A stretch of 43,490 nt of DNA from Amnibacterium sp. (GTDB lineage: Bacteria; Actinomycetota; Actinomycetes; Actinomycetales; Microbacteriaceae): assembly GCF_025463795.1 (NCBI RefSeq), contig NZ_JAODBE010000165.1, positions 1-43,490 on the forward strand. The letters run 5' to 3'. The first letter of the stretch is position 1. Each line of letters begins with the position of its first letter. Shown here one piece after another: positions 23,980-32,409 of this stretch. The position numbers were made by a program, and so were the translations under genes. The notes under the pieces are model-generated. The model saw nothing but the letters and a program-made list of their open reading frames with translations, did no database searches and had not been told where the DNA came from.

Positions 23980-26076
23980 TCAGCGGAGCGCGTCGGTGAG
24001 CAGCCCGATGAGCGCGTCGAGCTGCACGGACGTCTCCGCCTGCACCTCGCTGTCGTCGCCGTCGAGGGCGCGGGCGGCGAGGGACGCCTTCGCGTCGACG
24101 AGCTCGGCGATCTTCGCGTCGATCGTGTGCGCCGCGATGATCCGCCAGGCGGTCACCGGCTCGTCCTGCCCGATGCGGTGGGTGCGGTCGATGGCCTGCT
24201 GCTGCTCGGCGGCCGTCCAGGACAGCTCGGCGATCACGACGTTGGAAGCGACCTGCAGGTTGAGGCCGACGCCCGCTGCGGTCAGCGAGCAGACCGCCGC
24301 CTTCACCGACGGGTCGGTCATGAAGGCGTCGACCTCGCGCTGCCGCTGCAGCGTGGTCTGGTCGCCGCGGATCGAGATGCTCTTGATGTCGCGGCGGGCG
24401 AAGGTGGCCTCCGCCTGGTCCATCACGTCGATGTGCTTCGCGAACAGCACGACCTTGCCCACGCTGCGGGCGAGCTGCGTCGCGTAGTCGGCGGCGAGCA
24501 CCGCTTTCGCCTGCCCGATCTTGCGGACCATCGTGAAGATGTTCTCGCCGGTGGTGGCGGCGCGGGACTCCTCGAGCTCCGCTTCGGCGACCATGCGGAC
24601 GAGTCCCTTCCGGTCCTCGTCGCTGGTGGGCTTACGGGCCGACACCAGTGCGCGGTAGCGGGAGACGAGGCGCTGCGCGAGCTCGCGCTCCGACTGCTTG
24701 ATCGAGCGGCCGAGGTCGTCGTCGAGCTCGACGGGCAGGTCGACGACCCGTTTCGCGGGCAGGTCGGCGGCCACATCGATCTTGCGGCGCCGCACGATGC
24801 CGAGGTCGATGACGGACTGCCGCGCGGCGGGCAGGAAGCCGGGATCCGCGGGCGTGAGCCCGATCTCCTCGAGCGCCGCCATGAGCTCCGGTCGCGGCTT
24901 CGCGTCGTCGATCCAGCCGAGGAACTGCCAGATGGCCTTGAAGTCCTCGGTCGAGTTGATGACCGGCGTTCCGGTGAGCGCCATCATCAGCGGGTCGTGG
25001 CGCCGCTCGCGCATGGCCGCGGCGAGCGACAGCACGAGCTTCGAGCGCTGCGAGCCGAGGTTCTTGATGAAGTGCGCCTCGTCGACGACCATGCCCTTGA
25101 AGCCGAGCGTCTTCAGCCAGCCGGCGTGCCGGTCGAGCACCTCGTAGTTGATGATGACGACGTCCGCGAAGGCGTCGAGGTCCTCGCCGTCGCCGTGGAT
25201 CACGGTGGAGGTGCGCTGCGGCGTCCACTGCGCCACCTCGCGGGCCCAGTTCATCTTCACGACGTTCGGCACGACCGCCAGCAGCGGGTAGGCGTCGGCG
25301 ACGGATGCGGCGATGAGGCTCTGCGCCGTCTTGCCGAGGCCGGGCTCGTCGGCGAGCAGGAAGGTGCGGTGCCCCTCGGCGACCGCCGCGATGAGCTGCG
25401 CCTGGTGATGCATGAGCGGCTTGCCGGGCGGCGCCCAGCGCGGGTTCGCCGGCGGCTCCGGGAGCTCCATGCTCGTGACGGATCCGCCGCGCTCGAAGGC
25501 GCGGAACAGCGGGCCGAGCAGCTCCCAGTTCGCGAGCCGGCGCGTGAGGTGCGGGGTGGTGCCGAGCGCGAAGTCGGGCGCGAGGAAGGGGTTCGCGAGC
25601 TGGCGGGCGCGCACGGAGACGGGCATCACCTGGCGCTCGGCGAAGGGGTCCGCGGGGCCGGACAGCTCGGGCGCGGGCTCGTCCGGGACCTCGTAGCCGG
25701 CCTCCTCGAGCATCCGCCGCTTCAGGGACCGCGCGGCGTCGGAGGTCGGGTGGTTCGGCTCCAGCAGGGCGATGAGCGACGTGTCGCGGGCCGCGGTCTT
25801 GGCGAGGATCGTCGCCACGCCGTCGAGCCGCTTCAGCGTCTCGGCGCGGGCCTCCTCGGACAGCTCGGGGTCGGTCTTGGCACGGGCGCGCTCCTCGCGG
25901 ACGAGCAGCGCGATTACCTGGTACTTCGTGCGGCCCGACGGACTCACGGGACCGCGCGACGCGGCGGTCTCCACTTCCCGCACGGCCCGGGCGAGCACGG
26001 GGATGAGCCCGGTGTTGTCGAACGGGCCCTTCTTGGGCGCGCGGGTACGGGTGGCGGTCGCCGACGGTCGAGCCAA
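23980..26076 (-). CDS. SNF2-family DEAD/DEAH helicase
   Basis: SNF2/Rad54-type ATP-dependent DNA translocase of 698 residues. An N-terminal basic and helical region of about 210 residues precedes the motor. Motif I is DEPGLGKT (lysine near residue 249), motif II is VVDEAHFIKN (DEAH 332-335), motif III is ALTGTP, and the second RecA lobe has AAGVGLNLQ and QAIDRTHRIGQ. The TTG start is preferred because AGGAG lies six bases upstream; an ATG seven codons earlier is the alternative. It stands alone, with no methylase, nuclease or other defence gene beside it, so a role in chromatin or repair is more likely than in a DISARM- or RM-type system. Confidence 0.88.
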   Translation of the reverse strand: MARPSATATRTRAPKKGPFDNTGLIPVLARAVREVETAASRGPVSPSGRTKYQVIALLVREERARAKTDPELSEEARAETLKRLDGVATILAKTAARDTSLIALLEPNHPTSDAARSLKRRMLEEAGYEVPDEPAPELSGPADPFAERQVMPVSVRARQLANPFLAPDFALGTTPHLTRRLANWELLGPLFRAFERGGSVTSMELPEPPANPRWAPPGKPLMHHQAQLIAAVAEGHRTFLLADEPGLGKTAQSLIAASVADAYPLLAVVPNVVKMNWAREVAQWTPQRTSTVIHGDGEDLDAFADVVIINYEVLDRHAGWLKTLGFKGMVVDEAHFIKNLGSQRSKLVLSLAAAMRERRHDPLMMALTGTPVINSTEDFKAIWQFLGWIDDAKPRPELMAALEEIGLTPADPGFLPAARQSVIDLGIVRRRKIDVAADLPAKRVVDLPVELDDDLGRSIKQSERELAQRLVSRYRALVSARKPTSDEDRKGLVRMVAEAELEESRAATTGENIFTMVRKIGQAKAVLAADYATQLARSVGKVVLFAKHIDVMDQAEATFARRDIKSISIRGDQTTLQRQREVDAFMTDPSVKAAVCSLTAAGVGLNLQVASNVVIAELSWTAAEQQQAIDRTHRIGQDEPVTAWRIIAAHTIDAKIAELVDAKASLAARALDGDDSEVQAETSVQLDALIGLLTDALR

Positions 26077-26220
26077 GCTGGTCTCCTGAGTGCACATCCG
26101 CGCCCTGGCAGACGGCCGGGCGACACGGATCGAGGGGTGGTGCGGGCGGCTTCGGGAAGCAGGTGGGCGCCCGTGAGAATCGGGCTCCCGCGTCTCGGAT
26201 CGAGATCCGGCCGCAAGGCC

Positions 26221-27702
26221 TCAGTGTACCGCGCCCGGATCGGCGTGTCGCTCCGCCGCGCCGCCCCAGTCCGCGGGGTCCGGATAGCGCGCCAGCGCGC
26301 CTCGTGCGCCGCCCTCGAGCACCGCGCCGTCGGGCGCGAACCGGCTGCCGCAGACGGGGCAGTCCCAGGAGTGCTCGACGTCGTTCCAGGCGAGCGCCCC
26401 ACCGAGGCGGGTGCACACCCCGGAGACGCTCCGCACCAGGCCGTCGACGCGACTCGTGGCGGTGATGCCCCGGTCGGTGCGGTGCACGATGCCCTGGCCC
26501 TCGGCGAGCAGCCGCCGGTCGGTCGCCGTGACGCGCAGGGGCGTGACGACCCGGCGGGCCGCCGCCGCGGCGTCTGCGGAGGCGCCGATGCGGCCGCTGC
26601 GCGGACGGGTGACCCGGCGGCCGATGGTGGCGGACCACTCGAGCTTCGGCTCATCGGCGATCTCCCGCGCGATGCGGATGGCTGCGGCGGCGCCGTGCGT
26701 GAGGCCCCAGCCGTCGAAGCCCGTCGCGAACCGCACACGGCCCGCCGACGCCGGCAGCAGGCCGACGAACGCGATGGGGTTGAACGGGCGGTAGTCCTGC
26801 CCGCTCCAGGCGGCGTCCCGGGTGAAGCCGTCGAGATGCGCGGACGCGAACCGCTCGACGGCCGCCAGGTGGCGCGACTCCGGCAGGTCGACGCCGGTCG
26901 GATGGGCCCCGCCGGTCAGGGTGACCCCGCCGTCGGCCGAGGTCGCGACGGTGGTGCTGCCGCCCGCGGTCACGCTGGTGACGATCGGGGCGCCCGGATC
27001 GGTGCCGGCGCCGTGGACCGCGAGGATCCGGTACGGCTGCGTCTTGAAGGCGTACAGGCCGCGGTCGAGGATCGGGGTACCGGTGGCGAGCACGATCGAG
27101 TCCGCCTCGCGGACCGCCTGCGGGGTGATCACCCGGCACGGGCCCGTGGTGCGCACGTCGACGTCGACGACCCGCTCCCCCTCGTGGATCGACACGCCGA
27201 GCTCACGGGCCTCGGAGGCGAGCGCGTCGAGCAGCACCCGCGGATCCAGCAGCAGCTGGCCGGGCAGCCGCAGCGCGCCGAAGGCGGGCACCGGCAGGGT
27301 CGGCCGGCGCAGCTTCTCCACGGCGAGCCCGGCCCGCCGCGCGGCGAGGTGCTCGTCGTCGATGCGCCTCGTCGATGCGGGGTCACCGGCGACGACGTAG
27401 GCGTCGCGCTGCTCGAACGGCACCTCGCGGCGCTGCACGAACCGCTCGATCCATGCGAACCCGGCCTCGTTCGCCTGCCGGTAGGCGACGGCGTTCTTCA
27501 GCGCCGTCTCACCGCGCAACCGCCGGTAGGCCGTGCCGTGCAGCTGGCTCACCACCCCCGCCGAGCGCCCGGTCGAGCCGCCGCCGACGGGTTCGGCGGT
27601 GACGACCTCGACCCGGATGCCCCGTTCCGCGAGCAGCACCGCGGTGGTCAGGCCCACGACTCCGGCACCGACGACGAGGACGGTGGGACCCGGATGCGCC
27701 AT
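26221..27702 (-). CDS. FAD-dependent oxidoreductase with a degenerate Rieske-like domain
   Basis: Two-domain protein of 493 residues. Residues 1 to about 370 form a DAO-type FAD oxidoreductase, with the dinucleotide motif VGAGVVGLTTA (11-21) and a C-terminal flavin contact GFDGWGLTHGAAAA. The last 100 residues align with the Rieske domain seen in YhfW-type proteins, but the ligand motifs are altered. CTH has become CTR (Cys430-Arg432), the following LGC is LGG, and CPCHG has become CPVCG (Cys448 and Cys451). Both histidine ligands are therefore absent and a normal [2Fe-2S] Rieske cluster cannot form. The frame is intact. The ATG lies six bases behind a TAGCGT box. The substrate is unknown. 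Confidence 0.88.
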   Translation of the reverse strand: MAHPGPTVLVVGAGVVGLTTAVLLAERGIRVEVVTAEPVGGGSTGRSAGVVSQLHGTAYRRLRGETALKNAVAYRQANEAGFAWIERFVQRREVPFEQRDAYVVAGDPASTRRIDDEHLAARRAGLAVEKLRRPTLPVPAFGALRLPGQLLLDPRVLLDALASEARELGVSIHEGERVVDVDVRTTGPCRVITPQAVREADSIVLATGTPILDRGLYAFKTQPYRILAVHGAGTDPGAPIVTSVTAGGSTTVATSADGGVTLTGGAHPTGVDLPESRHLAAVERFASAHLDGFTRDAAWSGQDYRPFNPIAFVGLLPASAGRVRFATGFDGWGLTHGAAAAIRIAREIADEPKLEWSATIGRRVTRPRSGRIGASADAAAAARRVVTPLRVTATDRRLLAEGQGIVHRTDRGITATSRVDGLVRSVSGVCTRLGGALAWNDVEHSWDCPVCGSRFAPDGAVLEGGARGALARYPDPADWGGAAERHADPGAVH

Positions 27703-27708
27703 GCTCGA

Positions 27709-27714
27709 ACGCTA
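27709..27714 (-). promoter_or_regulatory. Leaderless -10 box of the FAD oxidoreductase gene
   Basis: TAGCGT on the minus strand, six bases before the ATG at 27702. Confidence 0.55.
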
Positions 27715-27747
27715 TCGGGCGCATCGGGACGGTCGCCGTGGGTTCCC

Positions 27748-27753
27748 TACGCT
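27748..27753 (+). promoter_or_regulatory. Leaderless -10 box of psuG
   Basis: TACGCT lies eight bases before the GTG at 27762. This supports that GTG over an in-frame ATG at 27738, which lies upstream of the box. Confidence 0.55.
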
Positions 27754-27761
27754 GGGGCGCT

Positions 27762-28688
27762 GTGACGGATCCGCGCTTCCAGGTGTCCGAGGAGGTGGCC
27801 GACGCCCTCGCAGCGCGGCGGCCCGTTGTCGCCCTCGAGTCGACGATCATCAGCCACGGCCTGCCGCGGCCCGGGAACCGTGAGGCGGCCGCCGGCTTCG
27901 AGGCCGTGCTCCGGGCCGCGGGTGTGGTGCCGGCCACGATCGCCGTGCTCGACGGCGTGCCGCACGTGGGCCTCGACGAGTCCGGTCTCGACCGGATCGC
28001 GGGCGAGGACCTGGCCAAGGCGAGCGTGCGGGACCTGCCGGTGCTCGCCGCCCGGGGCGGCAGCGCCGCGACGACGGTCGCCGCGACGATGCGGATCGCC
28101 GCCCTCGCGGGCGTGCGGGTCTTCGCCACGGGCGGGCTCGGCGGCGTCCACCGCGGCGCCGTCACGACCTTCGACGAGTCGGCGGACCTCGGCGCCCTCG
28201 CCGCCTTCCCCGTCGCGGTCGTCTGCGCCGGGGTGAAGAGCGTGCTCGACATCGGCGCGACGCTCGAGCGGCTCGAGACGCTCTCCGTGCCGGTCGTCGG
28301 CTTCGGCACCGACACGTTCCCGAGCTTCTGGCTGCCGGACAGCGGCCATCCTGTGGACTGGCGCGTCGACACCCCCGACGAGGTCGCGGCGATCCTCGCC
28401 GCGCAGGACGCGCTCGCCCAGCCCGGCGCAACGCCGGGGCTGGTGCTCGCCAATCCCGTGCCCCGCGAGCTGGCGTGGGAGCGCGGCGAGCACGACCGCG
28501 TGCTCGCCGAGGCCCTCGCGGCGGCGGATGCGGCGAAGGTGCGCGGGAAGGCGGTGACGCCGTTCCTGCTGTCGTTCATCGTGCAGGCGTCGGGCGGCCG
28601 CTCCCTCGAGGTGAACCTCGCGCTCGCCCGCAGCAACGTGGCCGTCGCCGCACGCGTCGCCACGGCCTACGCCGCGCGCGTCGCATGA
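27762..28688 (+). CDS. psuG: Pseudouridine-5'-phosphate glycosidase
   Basis: Cleaves the C-glycosidic bond of pseudouridine 5'-phosphate to uracil and ribose 5-phosphate. The 308-residue protein shows the full family signature: ESTIISHGLPRPGN (Glu26 as the likely acid/base), GGSAATTVAATM, FATGGLGGVHRGA (121-133), and AGVKSVLDI with the Schiff-base lysine Lys159. The start was set at GTG 27762 from the leaderless box and because homologues begin just before this point. Its stop overlaps the start of the kinase gene as ATGA. With that kinase it forms the two-step pseudouridine degradation pathway; no transporter gene is adjacent. Confidence 0.96.
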   Translation: MTDPRFQVSEEVADALAARRPVVALESTIISHGLPRPGNREAAAGFEAVLRAAGVVPATIAVLDGVPHVGLDESGLDRIAGEDLAKASVRDLPVLAARGGSAATTVAATMRIAALAGVRVFATGGLGGVHRGAVTTFDESADLGALAAFPVAVVCAGVKSVLDIGATLERLETLSVPVVGFGTDTFPSFWLPDSGHPVDWRVDTPDEVAAILAAQDALAQPGATPGLVLANPVPRELAWERGEHDRVLAEALAAADAAKVRGKAVTPFLLSFIVQASGGRSLEVNLALARSNVAVAARVATAYAARVA

Positions 28689-29563
28689 TCGAGCCGCGCG
28701 TCCTCGTCGTCGGGGACGTGATCGACGACGTGCTCGTGCGGCCGTCCGGCCCCATCCGGTTCGGCACGGACACCCCGAGCACGATCGCGCGGCTGGCGGG
28801 CGGGTCGGCCGCGAACACCGCCTGCTGGATCGCCGCGTCGGGCGTCGCCGCCACCGTCGTCGCGACCGTGCACCACGAGGACGTCGCCCGCCATGCGGCC
28901 CTGCTCGAGCGGGCCGGGGTGGCGCCGGAGCTCGCGGGTGCCGACGAGCCCACCGGCACCATCGTCGTGCTCTCCGACGGTGGGGAGCGCACGATGCTCA
29001 CCTCCCGCGGCGCGAACGTGCTCACGGGCCCGGACGCGGTGCGGCCGGAGCTGCTCGGCGCGCACACGCTGCTGCACCTCACCGGGCACGTCGTGACCGG
29101 CCCGGACCGGGACGCGGGCTGGCGGGACCTGTTCGCGCTCGCGGCGCGGCTCCGGGTGCCGGTGTCCGTGGATCCCGGATCCGTCGGCCTGCTCGCCGAG
29201 TACGGCGCGCGCCGGTTCCGTTCCCTGATCGCCGGCTGCGATCTGCTGCTGCCGAGCCGTGAGGAGGCCGGGATTCTGACGGGAGAATCCGACCCGGAAC
29301 GGGCCGCCCTGGCACTCGCCGAGCACCACCGGACGGTCGTGGTGAAGTGCGGGGCGGCCGGCGCCGTCGCCGTCAGCGACGGCCGCGTGATCGTGACGCC
29401 CGCCGCCCCGTCCACCCCGGTCGATGTCACGGGTGCGGGCGACGCCTTCGCCGGGGCCCTTCTGGCGTCCCTCGCTCGGGGGGTGCCGCTCGTCGGCGCG
29501 CTCGATTCGGCTGCGGAACGGGCGGCGGAGGCGGTAGGAATCCTCGGCGCGCGGCCCGCCTGA
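28685..29563 (+). CDS. psuK: PfkB-family kinase, probable pseudouridine kinase
   Basis: Ribokinase-fold sugar/nucleoside kinase of 292 residues. The PfkB signatures are GGSAANTACW (39-48) and DVTGAGDAFAGA (247-258, catalytic base Asp253). The small N-terminal motif DVIDDVLVRP supplies the substrate-binding aspartate. Position directly behind psuG, with an ATGA overlap, makes pseudouridine kinase the natural assignment, supplying PsuG with its phosphorylated substrate. The PfkB family alone does not fix the substrate, so the name rests on context. A longer upstream open frame inside psuG is not used. Confidence 0.88.
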   Translation: MIEPRVLVVGDVIDDVLVRPSGPIRFGTDTPSTIARLAGGSAANTACWIAASGVAATVVATVHHEDVARHAALLERAGVAPELAGADEPTGTIVVLSDGGERTMLTSRGANVLTGPDAVRPELLGAHTLLHLTGHVVTGPDRDAGWRDLFALAARLRVPVSVDPGSVGLLAEYGARRFRSLIAGCDLLLPSREEAGILTGESDPERAALALAEHHRTVVVKCGAAGAVAVSDGRVIVTPAAPSTPVDVTGAGDAFAGALLASLARGVPLVGALDSAAERAAEAVGILGARPA

Positions 29564-29657
29564 CCCCGGTTTCCGTCGGCAAGGACGACGATTCCTGTTC
29601 ACAGAACCGTCATCGGGTGTCCCACCGGACGACCGGGATGCGACGAATTCCGATGCG

Positions 29658-29663
29658 TACAGT
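29658..29663 (+). promoter_or_regulatory. Candidate -10 box of the phosphodiesterase gene
   Basis: TACAGT would start transcription near 29670, upstream of both candidate ATGs (29682 and 29700). The stretch 29564-29681 before the gene is less GC-rich than its surroundings and otherwise empty. Confidence 0.35.
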
Positions 29664-29681
29664 GCGGTACTCCCTCCGGCG

Positions 29682-30704
29682 ATGAAAGAGCAGGAACCGA
29701 TGACCACCCGAGGCCGTGGCGGCCACGTCGAACCCGTGCGGACAGCGGAGCACGCCCGTCCGGATCATTTCCTGCTCCACCTGAGCGACACGCATCTGCT
29801 CGCGCCGGGCGGGCAGCTGTACGGGTCGGTCAGCCCGGAGGCGACGCTGCAGCGCCTCTTCACGGATCTGGAGGCCGCGGGCACGCGCCCCGAGGCGATC
29901 GTCTTCACCGGCGACCTCGCCGACCTGGGCGAGGCGTCCGCGTACCGGGCGCTCCGGCGGATCGTCGAGCCGGCCGCCCGCCGGATCGGTGCGCAGGTGA
30001 TCTGGTGCATGGGCAACCACGACGACCGGGCCACGTTCCGCCGCGTGCTCTTCGGCCAGGTCGGCAGCAGCAGGCCCGTCGACCGCGTGTACGACGTGAA
30101 CGGGCTGCGGGTCGTCACGATGGACACCTCGGTGCCGGGCTTCCACTGGGGCGCCCTCTCCGGCGTGCAGCTCGACTGGCTGGCGGAGGAGCTGTCGGAG
30201 CCGGCGCCGCACGGCACGATCCTCGCGCTGCATCACCCGCCGCTGCCGTGCATCCAGGACCTCGCCGTGCTCGTCGAGCTCCGCGAGCAGCGCGAGCTGG
30301 CGGAGGTGATCGAGGGCAGCGACGTGCGATCCATCCTCGCCGGCCATCTGCACTTCTCGACGAGCGGCATGTTCGCCGGCGTGCCCGTCTCGGTCGCGTC
30401 CGCGACCTGCTACACGCAGGACCTCACCGGCGAGGCGCGGGGCACGCGCCCCCAGGACGGCGCCCAGTCGTACAACCTCGTGCACGTGTACGGCGACACC
30501 GTGCTCCACTCGGTCGTACCGGTGACCGCGGGGCGCACGCTCTCGGTGACGTCCGCCGCGGACAGCGCCGCGGTGCTCGCCGCGCACGGCGTGGTCGTGC
30601 CCGACTCGACGGTCGCGCGGCCGGCGAAGCGCCGCCGCGACGCGGTCGATCGCGAGCTCGAGGCGATGACCTCGCCGATCACCCTGCCGCCGCGCTCGGA
30701 GTGA
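29682..30704 (+). CDS. CpdA-type metallophosphoesterase
   Basis: Dinuclear-metal phosphoesterase of the class III cyclic-nucleotide phosphodiesterase type (CpdA/Icc, Rv0805-like), 340 residues. All five metal motifs are present: SDTH (Asp36, His38), GDL (Asp78), GNHD (Asn112, His113), HHPP (His184/185) and GHLH (His222, His224). This suggests hydrolysis of 3',5'-cyclic AMP or a related phosphodiester. The C-terminal 80 residues are low-complexity and basic. The first ATG is used here; ATG 29700, six codons later, is also possible. Its last 26 bases overlap the 3' end of the convergent Stealth gene. The true substrate is not certain for this family. Confidence 0.87.
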   Translation: MKEQEPMTTRGRGGHVEPVRTAEHARPDHFLLHLSDTHLLAPGGQLYGSVSPEATLQRLFTDLEAAGTRPEAIVFTGDLADLGEASAYRALRRIVEPAARRIGAQVIWCMGNHDDRATFRRVLFGQVGSSRPVDRVYDVNGLRVVTMDTSVPGFHWGALSGVQLDWLAEELSEPAPHGTILALHHPPLPCIQDLAVLVELREQRELAEVIEGSDVRSILAGHLHFSTSGMFAGVPVSVASATCYTQDLTGEARGTRPQDGAQSYNLVHVYGDTVLHSVVPVTAGRTLSVTSAADSAAVLAAHGVVVPDSTVARPAKRRRDAVDRELEAMTSPITLPPRSE

Positions 30705-32259
30705 CCGCCGCCTCCGGCACCTCCCAAGGCGCCGCGAGGGGGAAGTACCGCTCGAGGAACGATCGCACCGTGTGCGCGCGCTCCTCCGGGCCGACCTCGG
30801 GGAAGCTGCCGTCGTTCAGGCAGAAGAAGTCCTGGTCGCGTCGCCTCAGCAGCCGCTTCAGCAGCGCGAGCCCCTTCCGCGTCGTCGTGTCGACGTAGAG
30901 CGCCTTCGCCTCGGGGTTCTGGATCGCGGCGCCCGTGAGCAGCGCGTAGTAGTGGTACAGCGAGTTCGTCACGGAGATGTTGTCGGCCGCGCGGAAGGGG
31001 CTCGCGGCCGTGCGGGCGAACTCGCGCGGGAACTCCTGCTCCATCCGTTCGATGACGGTGCGGTTCAACGGCGCCGCCGCATGCTCGAGGTGCCGGGTGG
31101 TCACCCGGCCGAACCGGGCCTTGAGCAGCGCGCGGTTGACGCGGGCGGAGTTCTCGAAGCCGCTGCGGCGCGGATGGCTCTCGCCGATGCCGATCCGCAG
31201 GTCCGCCTCGACGAACCGGGTGATGCCGCCCGGCGAGAAGAAGGTCTCGGGCCGCAGCGGCCGCCCGATGAACATGTCGTCGTTCGAGTACAGGAAGTGC
31301 TCCGACAGGCCCTCGATGTGATGCAGCTGGCACTCGACGGCCTGCGAGTTGTGCGTCGGCAGCACGGACGGGTCGGCGAAGAACTCCACGCTGCGCACGA
31401 TCCGCACCCGCGGGTGCTCCGCCAGCCACGCCGGTGCCGGCGAGTCGGTGGCGATGAAGATGTTCCGCACCCAGGGGAGGTTCTGGTGCACCGACCGCAG
31501 CGCGTACTTCAGCTCGTCGATCTGCCGGTAGCGGGCCTCGGAGTCGTCGCCCTCGCCGACGACGTAGCTCTCCATCCTCCGCGCCCTCGCCCGCTGCCAC
31601 TCCTTGTCGGTGCCATCCACCCAGGAGAAGACGATGTCGACCGGGAACGTGACCTCGGAGGCGAACTGGGCGAACATGTCGCGCATCGTCAGCCAGGTGC
31701 GGCCGTAGCGGTCGACCTCGTCGAGGTGCATGTCCTCGCGCACGAACCGTCTGCGGGTCAGCGCGTTCGGGGCCGGCACGCGCACCTCGGCGCCGCTCTT
31801 CACCCAGAGCTCGAAGCGCACGGCGTGGTCGGTGCGCAGCGCCCCTGCGGCGTCGATCCGGGGGCGGACGAGGGCGAGCAGCCGCTCGTCCCGGCTCGCC
31901 AGCTCGCCGTCGGCGATCAGGATCGGGCGACCCCGGTGGCTCAGGTCGCGCTTCAGCGGGATCGCGTAGCAGGGTTCGTCGGCGCAGGCGATGACGAGGG
32001 CCCGCTGGACGGCCACGCGCTCGGTCTCGTCGACCACGAGGATCGGGCGGTCGAGGTCGTCCCGCATGAGCAGCACCTCGACGCCGCCGCGCTCGAGGGC
32101 GTCCGCGAGGAACAGGAGGTCGGACACCCGCGCCTCCGCCGGCGTCTCGGACCGGTTGACGAGCGCGAGCAGCCCGTCCTGGACCACCACGTCCGAGCGG
32201 CCGCGGATGCGCGACGCGGGCGTGGGCAGGGGCCGCAGCTTCGAGCGCACGTCGGCCAT
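30679..32259 (-). CDS. Stealth-family sugar phosphotransferase
   Basis: Sugar-1-phosphate transferase of the Stealth family, whose members build phosphoglycan capsules and cell-surface polymers (relatives include mycobacterial CpsY and neisserial SacB). The 526-residue protein has an extra N-terminal region of about 200 residues, then CR1 VDIVFSWVDGTD (207-218), CR2 starting ARYRQIDELKYALRS and reaching YSNDDMF (324-330), a middle CR3 region, and CR4 marked by FFCLNDGSFP. The ATG is preceded by GAGGGGG at a good spacing. A TAGACT box at 32357-32362 suggests a leader of about 90 bases. No capsule cluster surrounds it; the nearest gene is an SGNH hydrolase. The acceptor polymer is unknown. Confidence 0.9.
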   Translation of the reverse strand: MADVRSKLRPLPTPASRIRGRSDVVVQDGLLALVNRSETPAEARVSDLLFLADALERGGVEVLLMRDDLDRPILVVDETERVAVQRALVIACADEPCYAIPLKRDLSHRGRPILIADGELASRDERLLALVRPRIDAAGALRTDHAVRFELWVKSGAEVRVPAPNALTRRRFVREDMHLDEVDRYGRTWLTMRDMFAQFASEVTFPVDIVFSWVDGTDKEWQRARARRMESYVVGEGDDSEARYRQIDELKYALRSVHQNLPWVRNIFIATDSPAPAWLAEHPRVRIVRSVEFFADPSVLPTHNSQAVECQLHHIEGLSEHFLYSNDDMFIGRPLRPETFFSPGGITRFVEADLRIGIGESHPRRSGFENSARVNRALLKARFGRVTTRHLEHAAAPLNRTVIERMEQEFPREFARTAASPFRAADNISVTNSLYHYYALLTGAAIQNPEAKALYVDTTTRKGLALLKRLLRRRDQDFFCLNDGSFPEVGPEERAHTVRSFLERYFPLAAPWEVPEAAVTPSAAAG

Positions 32260-32356
32260 GGCGGTCCCCCTCGAGGTCGGGTCGTGTCGCGGATCCTCCT
32301 GCCGGCGCTGGGACGGCATCGAGTGCGGTCCCGGAGCGATCGTCCGAGCGATCCGC

Positions 32357-32362
32357 AGTCTA
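32357..32362 (-). promoter_or_regulatory. -10 box of the Stealth gene
   Basis: TAGACT on the minus strand would start transcription near 32349, giving a 90-base leader. No structure in that leader stands out. Confidence 0.4.
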
Positions 32363-32409
32363 GGGGTCGCGGATGCGGGACGCGAAGGGCCTGCCCCCGG
32401 TCCCGGTCG

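Noticed and set aside
23980-26076. Possible defence system built on the SNF2 helicase
   Set aside because: No methylase, nuclease, phospholipase or DUF1998-type partner is adjacent, and no mobile-element signs or change in base composition are visible.
23911-27765. A plus-strand frame of nearly 1,300 codons opposite the SNF2 and FAD genes
   Set aside because: It is antisense to two clearly coding genes and has no recognisable domain.
29597-29607. GTTC-ACA-GAAC palindrome upstream of the phosphodiesterase gene
   Set aside because: Four-base arms are too short to claim an operator, and it lies about 50 bases upstream of the likely -10 box.
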